Part shown: in pieces, positions 43,979 to 53,110 of the stretch
Layout of the letters: every line of letters begins with the position of its first letter
How positions within the stretch are numbered: position 1 is the first letter of the stretch
From: Enterococcus rotai
GTDB taxonomy: Bacteria; Bacillota; Bacilli; Lactobacillales; Enterococcaceae
DNA length: 64,000 nucleotides
Direction: 5' to 3'
Assembly (NCBI RefSeq): GCF_001465345.1
Contig: NZ_CP013655.1
Location: forward strand, 3,623,558-3,687,557
Notes under the pieces: model-generated
The model's input: only the letters and a program-made list of their open reading frames with translations
Databases searched by the model: none
Told to the model about the DNA's origin: nothing
Made by a program: the position numbers and the translations under genes

Positions 43979-44527
43979 CTATTCTATTATTTCCGCACCT
44001 AAGGTTTGTTTAAAATGGTTCAAAGCCCATTCGTGACCAACTGGATCAAAACTTGCAACGGAATGTTTATGGATCACGATTTTATAACCTAAATTATAAG
44101 CATCCACAGCGGTATGCAATACACAAATATCTGTACAAACACCCACTAAATGAACTTCTGAAATGCCTCTTTCTCTCAAACGAATATCTAGATCTGTTCC
44201 ACTGAAAGCTGAATAGTGGCGTTTATCGATCCAATAAACATTAGCTTTTTCACGGCTTTTTTCATATACTTCTGCAAGTTTCCCATACAGATTTCGACCA
44301 GAACTATTCGCGAGATTATGAGGTGGAAACAGAGCATTTTCTGGATGATACGGATCTTTTTGGTCGTGCCTATCAATCGCATAAACGACGAAATCTTTAT
44401 TTTGAGTAAATTCTTTTGTCACCATTACGATTGCTTCTTCAATTGCTTGTCCAGCAGCTCCCGTGGTCAAAGCACCCTTTGTTGCGACAAAATCATTTGT
44501 ATAATCAATCGAAATCAATGCCTTCAT
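43979..44527 (-). CDS. pncA: Nicotinamidase (isochorismatase family)
   Basis: A 182-residue amidohydrolase turning nicotinamide into nicotinate for NAD salvage. The catalytic triad is visible: Asp8 (ISIDYTNDF), a Lys in WIDKRHYSAFSGTDLD near 102, and the nucleophilic Cys in VGVCTDICVLHTA near 133. Metal-site residues are in AIDRHDQKDPYHPENALFPPHN near 51-72. The start is ATG at 44527 with SD GGAGG. It is 28 bases behind mtnN in the nudF-(98 aa)-mtnN-pncA operon, a nucleotide-salvage grouping. Confidence 0.92.
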   Translation of the reverse strand: MKALISIDYTNDFVATKGALTTGAAGQAIEEAIVMVTKEFTQNKDFVVYAIDRHDQKDPYHPENALFPPHNLANSSGRNLYGKLAEVYEKSREKANVYWIDKRHYSAFSGTDLDIRLRERGISEVHLVGVCTDICVLHTAVDAYNLGYKIVIHKHSVASFDPVGHEWALNHFKQTLGAEIIE

Positions 44528-44554
44528 TCTAAGACCTCCAATTCGTATAATCGA

Positions 44555-45247
44555 CTAGACAAGGTGCTCTACAAAATGAATCACCATTTGAGCTGACTTT
44601 TCTCCCGCTTCTTCAATAAATTCATCAAATGTTTGTGACGCTTCATGGTCAGCTGTATCACTGATTGCTCTAACAACTAAAAATGGAATATTGAATTGTG
44701 CCGCTGCTTGAGCGATCGCTGCACCTTCCATTTCACAAGCTAATGCTTCAGGAAATTCGTGGATGATCTCTTTGACTTTTTCTTTGTCATTCACAAATGA
44801 ATCCCCAGTTACGATCAATCCATGACGGATCGACATACCTGTCTTTTCAGCCGCTTTTTTCATTTCCAGTTTTAAATAATCACTTGATTCATAATATAAC
44901 GGCATACCAGGCAATTGACCAGGTTTGTAGCCAAATCCTGTGACATCTACATCAAAATACGCTAATTTATCGGCAATCACGACATCACCTACAGCTAAGC
45001 CTTGACCGATACCGCCAGCAGATCCTGTGTTGATCACCATGTTCACACCATATTGATGAATCAACAAGGTTGTTGTAACTGCAGATAACACTTTCCCAAT
45101 TCCAGAACGGACAACGATCACTTCATGACGACCTAAAGAACCTGAAACGAATACTGCACCTGCTCTTTCCCAAGAACGCATATCAGATAAGCCCTCTTTT
45201 AAGATTTTTACTTCTTGATCCATCGCACCGATAATTCCAATTTTCAT
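44555..45247 (-). CDS. mtnN: 5'-methylthioadenosine/S-adenosylhomocysteine nucleosidase
   Basis: A 230-residue nucleosidase (Pfs) that cleaves MTA and SAH to adenine, feeding methionine salvage and the activated methyl cycle. It starts KIGIIGAMDQEVKILKE (Glu12 region). It contains NTGSAGGIGQGLAVGDVV near 74-91, CEMEGAAIAQAAAQF near 171 and the catalytic Asp in RAISDTADHEA near 197. SD GAGGATG lies before the ATG at 45247. It is separated by 16 bases from the 98-residue protein gene. Confidence 0.95.
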   Translation of the reverse strand: MKIGIIGAMDQEVKILKEGLSDMRSWERAGAVFVSGSLGRHEVIVVRSGIGKVLSAVTTTLLIHQYGVNMVINTGSAGGIGQGLAVGDVVIADKLAYFDVDVTGFGYKPGQLPGMPLYYESSDYLKLEMKKAAEKTGMSIRHGLIVTGDSFVNDKEKVKEIIHEFPEALACEMEGAAIAQAAAQFNIPFLVVRAISDTADHEASQTFDEFIEEAGEKSAQMVIHFVEHLV

Positions 45248-45263
45248 TGTGACATCCTCTTCT

Positions 45264-45560
45264 CTATAAATTCAATACTATAAATATTACTATAGCCAAC
45301 AAAATCGCTACAACAATAATTGCTTTGGTCAGCGTACTGCTGCGTTCGCGAATTTTTGTTTGCTCATTTGAGCGTGATTTGGTTATTTCTTTTTGCTTCT
45401 TGTGTTCTTTTCGGTAGAAACTCGAGATTTCTTTTTCCTTTTTACGGTACTCTTTATCCGCTTCTTTTTGTTCTTGCTCAAATATTCGTTGTGCGGCCTT
45501 TTCTTCTTCTTCTTTTCGTCTCCGTAATTCTGTCCGAGTGACCAGCGGACCTTTACTCAT
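45264..45560 (-). CDS. Charged coiled-coil protein with C-terminal anchor
   Basis: A 98-residue protein of unknown function. Residues 9-75 are almost entirely K, E, R and Q (RRRKEEEEKAAQRIFEQEQK and following), predicting one long helix or coiled coil. Residues 78-98 are hydrophobic (AIIVVAILLAIVIFIVLNL), a tail anchor that leaves the charged part in the cytoplasm. Its ATG overlaps the nudF stop (ATGA) and SD GGAGGAT lies inside nudF. Similar small proteins sit between nudF-like and mtnN genes in lactic acid bacteria, as I recall, but no role is known. Confidence 0.72.
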   Translation of the reverse strand: MSKGPLVTRTELRRRKEEEEKAAQRIFEQEQKEADKEYRKKEKEISSFYRKEHKKQKEITKSRSNEQTKIRERSSTLTKAIIVVAILLAIVIFIVLNL

Positions 45561-46141
45561 CGTTTATCCTCCTTCAGCAGCTCTTTCATTTGCTGCAGTT
45601 CCCAATATTGTACAGCAAATATCGTTTTTGCATCGCAAATCAAGCCACTGGCGATTTCTGCTTTTGCTTCATCCAATGTTAGTGTATATAATTCTAAAAC
45701 TTCATCCTCATCTTGAGGACGAGGATTAGGCACTTTTTCTAAGTCTTCTGCATAATAAATATGAAGGAGTTCATCAGCGAACCCAGGCGAAACGTACATC
45801 GACGTTACAAAGGTAAATTTATTAGCCCGATAGCCAGTCTCTTCTTCTAATTCTCGCTCTGCTGTTTCTTTGGGATGATCATGTTCACCAGGATCGATTT
45901 TCCCAGCAGGAATCTCTAAAAGAATTTTTTCCATCGGTTTTCTAAATTGTTTGACCATGATCATTTTATGATCGGCTGTAATCGGAATGACCGCAACCGC
46001 TCCTGGATGGAAAACCAATTCACGAGTACCAGTTTCTCCATTTGGTAAGCGGACTTCGTCTAAAACAACGTCAATGATCTTACCTTTAAATATTTCTTTT
46101 CTAGAAATCGTCTTTTCTTCAAACTCTTCAAAGTTCATCAT
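45557..46141 (-). CDS. nudF: NUDIX hydrolase, ADP-ribose pyrophosphatase type
   Basis: A 194-residue Nudix enzyme of the ADP-ribose pyrophosphatase group. It shows RELVFHPGAVAVIPIT, MVKQFRKPMEKILLEIPAGKID, then the Nudix box GEHDHPKETAERELEEETGY. Between the first Glu and the REL element the box has nine residues, two more than the canonical seven. The rest of the catalytic REUxEExGU is intact. The start ATG at 46141 (or 46138) has only a weak SD, GGTG, so the exact start is uncertain. First gene of the salvage operon nudF-(98 aa)-mtnN-pncA. Confidence 0.87.
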   Translation of the reverse strand: MMNFEEFEEKTISRKEIFKGKIIDVVLDEVRLPNGETGTRELVFHPGAVAVIPITADHKMIMVKQFRKPMEKILLEIPAGKIDPGEHDHPKETAERELEEETGYRANKFTFVTSMYVSPGFADELLHIYYAEDLEKVPNPRPQDEDEVLELYTLTLDEAKAEIASGLICDAKTIFAVQYWELQQMKELLKEDKR

Positions 46142-46273
46142 GCAGTTCACCAATCTTTCTACGGATATATCATACCCTAATTTTGAAATTTTATCACTTA
46201 TCGGTCTTTTTGTGAATCCTTTACAGACTCTATCGAGGTGTTTTTTGAGTTTATTTAAGCAATTTAATAAAAA

Positions 46274-46315
46274 TAGAGAGGAATAAAACTAAGAATCTAG
46301 TTTTATCGCTCTCTA
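46274..46315 (-). terminator. Terminator of the lipoprotein gene
   Basis: TAGAGAG...ATAAAACTA and TAGTTTTAT...CTCTCTA pair with a two-base internal mismatch, followed on the minus strand by TTTTTATT. Confidence 0.88.
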
Positions 46316-46340
46316 AAGATCTTGATCTTCAATCATTTTA

Positions 46341-47033
46341 TTATTTTTCTAATTCGGCTAGAGAGTTCATGATTTTAATTAAATCAGATTCATTATCACT
46401 TTTCTTACTATCTAATGTCCAACTGATACATTGTAAATAATGATCTTTCCCTTCCATTAAATCATAGATATAATAAACCTCGACACCATCTTTACTAGCA
46501 GTAAACTTGCGACGTTCACCTTTTAGTTCATGGTATTTGATCTCTTCTTTTTTTTCATCTTTGATCTCACCTAAATCAGATAGATCCACGGAACTCTTGA
46601 AAGCATCAAAGTTCTCAAAATCCTTTTTAGCTTCACTTAATACCATATAATATTCTTCATTTACCGCATTTTTCAAACTAACATCGGCATTATCACTTAA
46701 CTCTTTTGCCTCAACCGTTTGCCAACCATCCGTCAATTCTATTTTAAAATTGCCATTTTTAGTTTTGACTACCTCTATCTTGCCCTTCGCCTCTTTTGAC
46801 GAATCTTGGGTTGTTTCAGTGGCTGTTTTATTCTCATCAACAGTATCGCTTGTTTTTGTTTTATCACGTGGTTCATAGAAAACTTCATCGTCACTATATG
46901 AACTTGATTCCTCAACACTAGAACTAGTTTGATCCCGATAAGCATCGAAATCTTCTTCTTCAACTTTACGTCCAGAACAGCCCGTGACCAATAAGCCAAC
47001 CAACAGTATTGTTATGATTTTTATTTTCTTCAC
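46341..47033 (-). CDS. Predicted lipoprotein
   Basis: A 230-residue exported lipoprotein. The signal is a basic start (KKIKI), a hydrophobic core (ITILLVGLL) and lipobox LVTGC at about residues 13-17, with cysteine as the lipidation site. A Ser/Asp/Glu/Thr-rich linker of about 70 residues follows, then a folded domain from about residue 80 (KTKNGNFKIELTDGWQTVEA) that resembles PsbP/DUF-type lipoprotein domains in having a GW motif after a beta strand; I cannot name it. The GTG start at 47033 follows AAAGGAG by seven bases. It is divergent from xpaC. Confidence 0.75.
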   Translation of the reverse strand: MKKIKIITILLVGLLVTGCSGRKVEEEDFDAYRDQTSSSVEESSSYSDDEVFYEPRDKTKTSDTVDENKTATETTQDSSKEAKGKIEVVKTKNGNFKIELTDGWQTVEAKELSDNADVSLKNAVNEEYYMVLSEAKKDFENFDAFKSSVDLSDLGEIKDEKKEEIKYHELKGERRKFTASKDGVEVYYIYDLMEGKDHYLQCISWTLDSKKSDNESDLIKIMNSLAELEK

Positions 47034-47215
47034 AATGTTTCTCCTTTTATCCAGATCGTTACCTTCCATTATACCTCACGTTTTTAATTTTTTCTCTTTT
47101 TTCTTTTGACTTTTTTGTGAACAATTTAGTTCATTCTACATCTAGGGTAGGAAAAAACACGATTTTGCCTTGCCATTTCTTACATTTTCTCTAAATATCA
47201 AAATCAACCTTTGGA

Positions 47216-47249
47216 CTGATATTCTTTCTATATCAGAATGTGCTAAAAT
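47216..47249 (+). promoter_or_regulatory. Promoter and inverted repeat before xpaC
   Basis: CTGATAT-N7-ATATCAG (47216-47236) overlaps the -35 zone of an extended -10 promoter (TGCTAAAAT, ending 47249). A regulator could bind here. Confidence 0.5.
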
Positions 47250-47307
47250 AACTTATGTAGCGAAGGTTAACCACTTTCGATGGAATGAATGATTGGAGGG
47301 AATTTAA

Positions 47308-47973
47308 ATGAGAAATAGAAACATGTTCAAAATAATTGCAGGTTTATTTTTAGTAGGTTTAATTTTGCGCCTTGTCACTGGTATCCATACACCAGTTATT
47401 GCTGTGGCTCTTTTGATCCTATTGATTTTATTTTTTGTCGGATCAAAGAAAAAGTCTGGAAAAACAGAAGATCCACTGCCTAACCTTACGAAAACTAAAG
47501 AAGAGCATTATGCCAGTTTAGGAATGACCGATCAGGAAATCGATTTTTTCCGTGATACAATGAACATTACCAAGAAACAAATCGTTCGGCTACAAGAGAA
47601 TATGAATGCCTCTACTAAATTAAGAGCGATAGACTTGCGTAATGATACATTAAGAGTTTCAAAAGCATTGTTTAAAGAATTAGTGAAAGAACCAAAAAAA
47701 TTGCATTTAGCGAATCACTTTCTTTACACTCACCTACCTAACTTAGTTGATTTAACAAGCAAATACTTGGAAATCGATGATCATGAGATCAAAAATAAAC
47801 AAACTTATGAAAAGTTAGAGGAAAGTGCACAAATCATCGATCAAGTCTCTAAATTGATCAAAAAGGACTATGAACAGTTTGTAGCAGAGGATTTAGAAGA
47901 CTTAGATGTTGAGATTTCTGTTGCTAAAAATAGCTTAAAAAGAGATAATGAAAGTAACAATAATCAGGAATAA
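47308..47973 (+). CDS. xpaC: XpaC-family membrane protein
   Basis: A 221-residue protein of the family annotated as 5-bromo-4-chloroindolyl phosphate hydrolysis (XpaC). Two hydrophobic segments near the N-terminus (residues about 8-24 and 28-46) are followed by a basic turn (GSKKKSGK) and a soluble helical domain with HYASLGMTDQEIDFFRDTM. The biochemical activity implied by the name is doubtful. It is followed by telA after a 198-base gap occupied by a repeat; xpaC-telA is a conserved pair. SD GGAGGG precedes ATG at 47308. Confidence 0.85.
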   Translation: MRNRNMFKIIAGLFLVGLILRLVTGIHTPVIAVALLILLILFFVGSKKKSGKTEDPLPNLTKTKEEHYASLGMTDQEIDFFRDTMNITKKQIVRLQENMNASTKLRAIDLRNDTLRVSKALFKELVKEPKKLHLANHFLYTHLPNLVDLTSKYLEIDDHEIKNKQTYEKLEESAQIIDQVSKLIKKDYEQFVAEDLEDLDVEISVAKNSLKRDNESNNNQE

Positions 47974-48171
47974 TCGTTTTGTTTCGCTTTTGCTTTGAAA
48001 CATGCCAAGAAACACAACGAAGAACTGAGTTGATGTTGAATGGTACAAGGTGACTGAAAGGAACGTTGCTTTCTTTTGTTATTAAGATCTTGAAAAGCAC
48101 AAGGTGAAACGAAGCGGAACGTTGTTACCGCATGTTATCTAGCTACGCTTTTAAAATTAGGAGGACCAAAA
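47974..48171. repeat. Repeat-containing spacer between xpaC and telA
   Basis: No gene is seen. The spacer contains an internal imperfect duplication: ACAAGGTGACTGAAAGGAACGTTG (48048-48071 region) and ACAAGGTGAAACGAAGCGGAACGTTG about 60 bases later, written here only as landmarks. The stretch AACACAACGAAG...TTGATGTTG resembles AACACAGCGAGG...TGATGTTG inside the repeat at 9613-9785. The last 15 bases carry the telA SD AGGAGG. Confidence 0.5.
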
Positions 48172-49359
48172 ATGGAAAATGACCAAAAAGATGTAACACC
48201 AGTGAATGATACGCTGGATGATTTATTAAATAATCCCTTTTCAACACCTGTTGATTCGTTGACCACGACGCAACAAAGTGAAATTTCTGCATTGCAAGAT
48301 CAACAAGTTGCTGAACGTTTAGTTGATAAACTACCTGCTGATAGACAAGCTCAAGCAAGAGAGCTTGCTTCAAAAATCGATGTTCAAGATTCGCAAGCAG
48401 TTATCACGTATGGATCAGCTGCACAAACAAAGCTAAGTGAATTTTCACAATCAATGTTAAACCATGTACAAGCACAAGATATCGGACCTGTCGGTGATTC
48501 ATTGACTGATTTGATGTATCGTTTAAGCGAAGCAAACCCTGATCAGCTTAGAGCTGGCGAAGGAAATTTCTTTTCAAAAATGCTTGGGAAAGTAAAACAA
48601 TCTGTTTTTGAAATCACTGCAAAATATCAAAAAATCGGTGCTCAAATCGATAAAATTTCAATCAAGTTAGATCATGAAAAAAATGGTCTTTTAAAAGACA
48701 ACTTAATGTTGGATCAACTATATAATAAAAATAAAGACTATTTTGATGCGTTGAATATTTATATTGCGGCTGGAGAATTGAAGATGGAAGAATTACAAAC
48801 CACCATCATTCCCGAAGCCATGAAAAAGGCTGAAGCCTCTGGTGATCAGATGGATGTTCAAATCGCGAATGACTATACTCAATTTTTAGATCGTTTAGAT
48901 AAACGAACACATGACTTACGTTTGGCACGTCAAATCACGATCCAACAAGCACCACAAATTCGTTTGATCCAAAATACAAACCAAGCATTGGCAGAAAAAA
49001 TCCAAGCGTCAATCAATACTGCCATCCCACTGTGGAAAAACCAAGTGGTCATTGCTCTAACACTCTTACGACAAAAAGATGCTGTTACAGCACAACGCCA
49101 AGTTTCTGAAACAACCAATGACCTATTGAAGAAAAATTCTGAAATGCTTAAAATCTCTGCAATCGAAACCGCTAAAGAAAATGAACGTGGTATCGTTGAC
49201 ATTGATACATTACAAAAAACACAAAATGATTTAGTTGAAACAATTCAAGAAACCCTAAGAATTCAGCAAGAAGGTAAAGAAAAACGCCGTGCAGCTGAAA
49301 TTGAATTAGGCCATATGGAAGAAGATTTGAAGAGTAAATTATTAGAATTAACTCAATAA
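48172..49359 (+). CDS. telA: TelA-family (toxic anion resistance) protein
   Basis: A 395-residue, largely helical cytoplasmic protein of the TelA/YceH family, linked by name to tellurite resistance but probably acting in cell envelope stress. Family stretches include [15 protein letters not shown]...[15 protein letters not shown] near 120-148, the helical core [18 protein letters not shown] near 185, and [20 protein letters not shown] near 297. The length is normal. The start ATG at 48172 follows AGGAGGACC. It normally pairs with xpaC as one operon, although here a repeat lies between them. Confidence 0.88.
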   Translation: MENDQKDVTPVNDTLDDLLNNPFSTPVDSLTTTQQSEISALQDQQVAERLVDKLPADRQAQARELASKIDVQDSQAVITYGSAAQTKLSEFSQSMLNHVQAQDIGPVGDSLTDLMYRLSEANPDQLRAGEGNFFSKMLGKVKQSVFEITAKYQKIGAQIDKISIKLDHEKNGLLKDNLMLDQLYNKNKDYFDALNIYIAAGELKMEELQTTIIPEAMKKAEASGDQMDVQIANDYTQFLDRLDKRTHDLRLARQITIQQAPQIRLIQNTNQALAEKIQASINTAIPLWKNQVVIALTLLRQKDAVTAQRQVSETTNDLLKKNSEMLKISAIETAKENERGIVDIDTLQKTQNDLVETIQETLRIQQEGKEKRRAAEIELGHMEEDLKSKLLELTQ

Positions 49360-49367
49360 CGATAAGC

Positions 49368-49413
49368 ATAAGCGTGAGGCAAAACTAAAAATAAGTTTTG
49401 TCTCACGCTTATG
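49368..49413. terminator. Bidirectional terminator telA/mtlD
   Basis: CATAAGCGTGAGGCAAAACT and AGTTTTGTCTCACGCTTATG pair with one mismatch around a seven-base loop. Confidence 0.93.
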
Positions 49414-49415
49414 TT

Positions 49416-50567
49416 TTAAACTAATTCATGATAAGATGTGCGAATTTTTTCAAATAATTTTGTATATGGTTTTAATCCAGTGTACTGTTCAATCGCTTGA
49501 TCCAATCCCTGCTCTTTAATCGCCTCTTGTAGTGCGCATGCTTCGGCATCTGTTGGCTCTTCAAATTTCATTGCTGCCGCAATCGCAATCGCCAACGCTT
49601 TTGGTGTTTCATTAAAGGCTTCCACAAATTGTCTCGCTGGTTGAATAAACCGATCATTTTCACCAATTTTCCTAATTGGCGAGCGGCCGACGCGAGTGAC
49701 ATAATCTGAAACGTACGGATTTTTGAAACGTTCAATAATTTTATCGATATACGCTTGATGTTCTTGGTGGGAAAATTGAAATTTTTTTTCTAATAATGCC
49801 CCCGTCTCCTCCAAGGCACTACGTACGATAAAGAGCACTTTTTCATTATGGATCGCATCTTCAATTGATTCTATATTTCGCATATGCCCAAAGTAAGCTG
49901 TCACAGCATGACCTGTATTAACGGTAAATAGTTTCCGCTCAATATAAGGCGTTAGATCTGGCACATAGTTTAATCCGGCGATTTTTGGTGCATTATGTTT
50001 ATTCATAGGTGCTTCTACTACCCATTCATAAAATGGCTCTACCGTTACAGTTAAAGGATTTTTATGGTGTTGGTTAGGTACGATTCGATCCACCGCAGAA
50101 TTAGGAAACGCAACAAATTCATTCGCATATTCTTTAGCCTCAGTAGATACTAGTGGCAACACGGCTGATTGAAGAATTTCAGAGCCCCCGATCATATTTT
50201 CACAAGCAATCACAGTCAAATAGTGTTGCTCATTTTTTCTTAGCTCAATCCCTTTAGCAATGATTTCTGCCAATTTTGGTAAAATTGTTGGCCCGACCGC
50301 AGTTGTTATTATCTCAGCTTTGCTAATATAAGTCGCTAACGCTTCAGTTTCAGTTATACTATTAACGGCCTTGATTCCTTGAACAGTAAATTGCTCTTGT
50401 TCCTCATTCGCCAAAATAACCTCATATTCTCCTTGCTCCTTGATTTGAGCTACAATTGCTTCATTCACATCAGCAAATACCAGTTTATAGCCTGCTTGAA
50501 CCAATAACCAGCCAATAAATCCTCGCCCAATATTACCAGCACCAAAATGAACAGCTAATTTTGTCAT
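49416..50567 (-). CDS. mtlD: Mannitol-1-phosphate 5-dehydrogenase
   Basis: A 383-residue NAD-dependent polyol dehydrogenase converting mannitol-1-phosphate to fructose-6-phosphate. The nucleotide loop HFGAGNIGRGFIGWLL is at residues 7-22. The catalytic region CENMIGGS...PNSAVDRIVP is present, and KLFTVNTGHAVTAYFG near 212-227 contains the family lysine/His block. Its ATG overlaps the mtlF stop (ATGA), with SD GAGGTG. Last gene of the mtl operon; the terminator is shared with telA. Confidence 0.95.
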   Translation of the reverse strand: MTKLAVHFGAGNIGRGFIGWLLVQAGYKLVFADVNEAIVAQIKEQGEYEVILANEEQEQFTVQGIKAVNSITETEALATYISKAEIITTAVGPTILPKLAEIIAKGIELRKNEQHYLTVIACENMIGGSEILQSAVLPLVSTEAKEYANEFVAFPNSAVDRIVPNQHHKNPLTVTVEPFYEWVVEAPMNKHNAPKIAGLNYVPDLTPYIERKLFTVNTGHAVTAYFGHMRNIESIEDAIHNEKVLFIVRSALEETGALLEKKFQFSHQEHQAYIDKIIERFKNPYVSDYVTRVGRSPIRKIGENDRFIQPARQFVEAFNETPKALAIAIAAAMKFEEPTDAEACALQEAIKEQGLDQAIEQYTGLKPYTKLFEKIRTSYHELV

Positions 50568-50998
50568 GCGATCACCTCTTCTTTAAACAAATCGATAATT
50601 TCTTCTTTGGACTCAGCAGCAATCAACTGATGTACGTTTTCCATCTCGGCACAAACTAATGCAATACTAGATAAAAGCGCTAAGTGTTCATCACCTAATC
50701 CTGCGATTCCAATAATCAATCGTACTTGATTTCCATCAAAATCCACCCCTTCTGGCACTTGTAAAACAACGATCCCAGATTGCTTGATCAACGATTTTGA
50801 ATCGTCTGTTCCATGAGGAATCGCTACCATATTGCCGATATAAGTGGTTGTTAGACAATCACGTTCAATCATCTTTTCAATATAATCAGCCGATACATAC
50901 CCCTGATTCGATAATTGTTTCCCTGCTGCTCGGATAGCTTCTTTTTTATTTGAAAAATGTTGTTGCAATACTATATCATCTTTTTTCAATGTAATCAT
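50564..50998 (-). CDS. mtlF: PTS mannitol EIIA component
   Basis: A 144-residue soluble EIIA of the mannitol/fructose PTS family, which passes phosphate from HPr to the MtlA EIIB domain. The phosphorylated histidine is His62 in NMVAIPHGTDDSK. The start is ATG at 50998, with SD GAGGAAA in the end of mtlR. Gene order mtlA-mtlR-mtlF-mtlD is the usual one in Lactobacillales, where EIIA is separate from MtlA. Confidence 0.95.
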   Translation of the reverse strand: MITLKKDDIVLQQHFSNKKEAIRAAGKQLSNQGYVSADYIEKMIERDCLTTTYIGNMVAIPHGTDDSKSLIKQSGIVVLQVPEGVDFDGNQVRLIIGIAGLGDEHLALLSSIALVCAEMENVHQLIAAESKEEIIDLFKEEVIA

Positions 50999-50999
50999 A

Positions 51000-53081
51000 T
51001 TATTTTTTCCTCATTTCTAAATAAGATAATAGTTTTTGAACAAAATAAGACGTGATCTCTTCGTTCGCTCCATGTTCCAAAAGTTGGATCATTTGTTGAT
51101 TATCTACAAATAAAGTGCTGATATAGCTGATCACTTCTAAGCCTTCTTGCGAAAATTTCTCAGGAACTAAAAGTAAAGCGATTCGATCAACGGGCATTTT
51201 TGTATGATCCATTGTTTCAATGAGAATAGGCTGCTCTAATGAAAACAATTGAAAAAATGGCTCTTTGATTGATTCATTGCGAGCGTGGAACAGTCCAATT
51301 TTTGTATCTGGAATGCCAAAAGCTTTCCAATTTCCATCATGTAAAAAAGTACTGACTAATGACTCCACGTCTAATCCTGGCGCTTTTTCTAACAATTGCG
51401 TACAAATAACTCGAATCGTATCTTCCATTGTCCCTACGTTTTCATTTAACTTAGAATAGTTAAAGTTTTTTAAAATGGCTAAAACGATTGACGTGAACAT
51501 TTGCTGCTGTTCTAAAAAATGAGTGGCTTCCAGCAAGGTTAGCTGCACTGCTTGCTCTTCTTCGGCAATTTTTTTATGATAGCCACTGTGTAAACTTTTC
51601 AAGAAAACACTGATTTGCGAAAGTTCTCTTTCCGTCAAAATAGGTGACACTAAAAAATAATCAAAATCCACTTGACCTAGATCAATTGTAGAAATAATGA
51701 CATTGTATTTACCTTCAGCTTTCCTTTTCCCTAACTCAAATAAAGAGACTGTTTCTAATTTTTTTAATTGAGGAATTCGTTGCCGTAATCGGGTAACAAG
51801 CATCCTAGAAGTGCCAATACCACTAGCGCACACAACCAACCCAGAAAAACTATTTTCACTCTCTAATTGCAACAAGACTGCCCCAAAATGTAATACTAAA
51901 TACCCGATTTCTTCATCTGGTACTGTCTTGTCTTGATAGACTTGATCAAATGCTCGTCTGACTACTTTAAACAAAGCTTCATAATCTTGCTTGATTGATT
52001 GAATCAAGGGATTGTAAATACGCATACCTTGTTTTAATCGTCTTAGTGTTGGGCGTAAATGAGCGATTAATCCTTTTGTTAAAAGCTCTTTCGGTAATTT
52101 TTGACCCAATTCTGTTTCAACATTTGCAATTAATTTTTTGACGAACATCATGACTTCCAGTTCTTCATTTTCTAAGAAATATATTGTACTTTCAGTGCTT
52201 TTAACCCCTCTCAGATGCGTTGTAACATAGGCCGCTTCACCATCTGGTACGAATTCTGGTTCCATATCCAAAATATCAGCCAGCATGTTTTTCGCTACTG
52301 TAAACTCGAGGTATTGTGTCATTTTTTCACCTGTGACATTGGGTTGGATAAAATTACCTGCGATCATTCGTTCAACTGAAATTGAAATATGCACAATCAA
52401 ATTCGCATAGGCTTCATCATTGATTCCTTCTAGATTGTTATTGCGCCAGCTTTTAACACTGCGCTCCACTTTTTTTAATAGCGTTTCACTAACTAAATCG
52501 AGTAGACGATCTTCCACCCATTCATTTGTGGTATGATCTCGAGATTTTTCTTGGAAAAATTTTAGTAAACGATAATCTGGAAATTGCTGCCCAAAAAGCT
52601 CGCTCATCAACTGTCTTTTTTGCACTTCATTTGCTTTTAGAGAGACACCAAATCCTCTTCTTCTTTCAATTTTGACTGTATTCGGTAATCGTTCTTCTAT
52701 TTTAGTCAGATCATTACTAATTGTTGAAATTGTGACACTTAAATCATTGGCTAGTCCGGCTAATTTTACTGACTCTTCTTTTAGAAGAACTTTAAGAATT
52801 TTCTGTTGGCGTTCTTCTGGACTATAATCGTTATAAGATAAATCCATCAATTGCCAACGGAAGCGCTGTTTATCAGAATCAAGGCCTACTAAGGATAAAA
52901 TTCCATGCTCTTTTGCTAACGTAAGTTGATAAGAAGTCAGCGTACTTTCGACTTCCTTTAAATCACGTCGAATAGTTCGGTGACTAACACTTAGATCTTC
53001 TGCTAGTTCATTGATTGAAACAGGACGATTACTTGTTAACAGCTGTTCCATGATTAGTCGAGCTCGTGCTGAAAGATACAT
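51000..53081 (-). CDS. mtlR: Mannitol operon activator MtlR
   Basis: A 693-residue PRD-type transcriptional activator. Order: DeoR-like then second helix-turn-helix (residues 1-130, SINELAEDLSVSHRTIRRDL), two PTS regulation domains (about 190-400, including YLVLHFGAVLLQL), and an EIIB-Gat-like domain with Cys in GLVVCASGIGTSRM near 418. An EIIA-like domain follows with His in IGLFHARNES near 597. Phosphorylation at these sites by HPr and the mannitol EII couples activity to sugar supply in Bacillus MtlR. ATG at 53081 follows GGAGA. It lies 29 bases after mtlA. Confidence 0.94.
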   Translation of the reverse strand: MYLSARARLIMEQLLTSNRPVSINELAEDLSVSHRTIRRDLKEVESTLTSYQLTLAKEHGILSLVGLDSDKQRFRWQLMDLSYNDYSPEERQQKILKVLLKEESVKLAGLANDLSVTISTISNDLTKIEERLPNTVKIERRRGFGVSLKANEVQKRQLMSELFGQQFPDYRLLKFFQEKSRDHTTNEWVEDRLLDLVSETLLKKVERSVKSWRNNNLEGINDEAYANLIVHISISVERMIAGNFIQPNVTGEKMTQYLEFTVAKNMLADILDMEPEFVPDGEAAYVTTHLRGVKSTESTIYFLENEELEVMMFVKKLIANVETELGQKLPKELLTKGLIAHLRPTLRRLKQGMRIYNPLIQSIKQDYEALFKVVRRAFDQVYQDKTVPDEEIGYLVLHFGAVLLQLESENSFSGLVVCASGIGTSRMLVTRLRQRIPQLKKLETVSLFELGKRKAEGKYNVIISTIDLGQVDFDYFLVSPILTERELSQISVFLKSLHSGYHKKIAEEEQAVQLTLLEATHFLEQQQMFTSIVLAILKNFNYSKLNENVGTMEDTIRVICTQLLEKAPGLDVESLVSTFLHDGNWKAFGIPDTKIGLFHARNESIKEPFFQLFSLEQPILIETMDHTKMPVDRIALLLVPEKFSQEGLEVISYISTLFVDNQQMIQLLEHGANEEITSYFVQKLLSYLEMRKK

Positions 53082-53110
53082 GGAATTCTCCTCTCTAACT
53101 CTTTTAGTTG

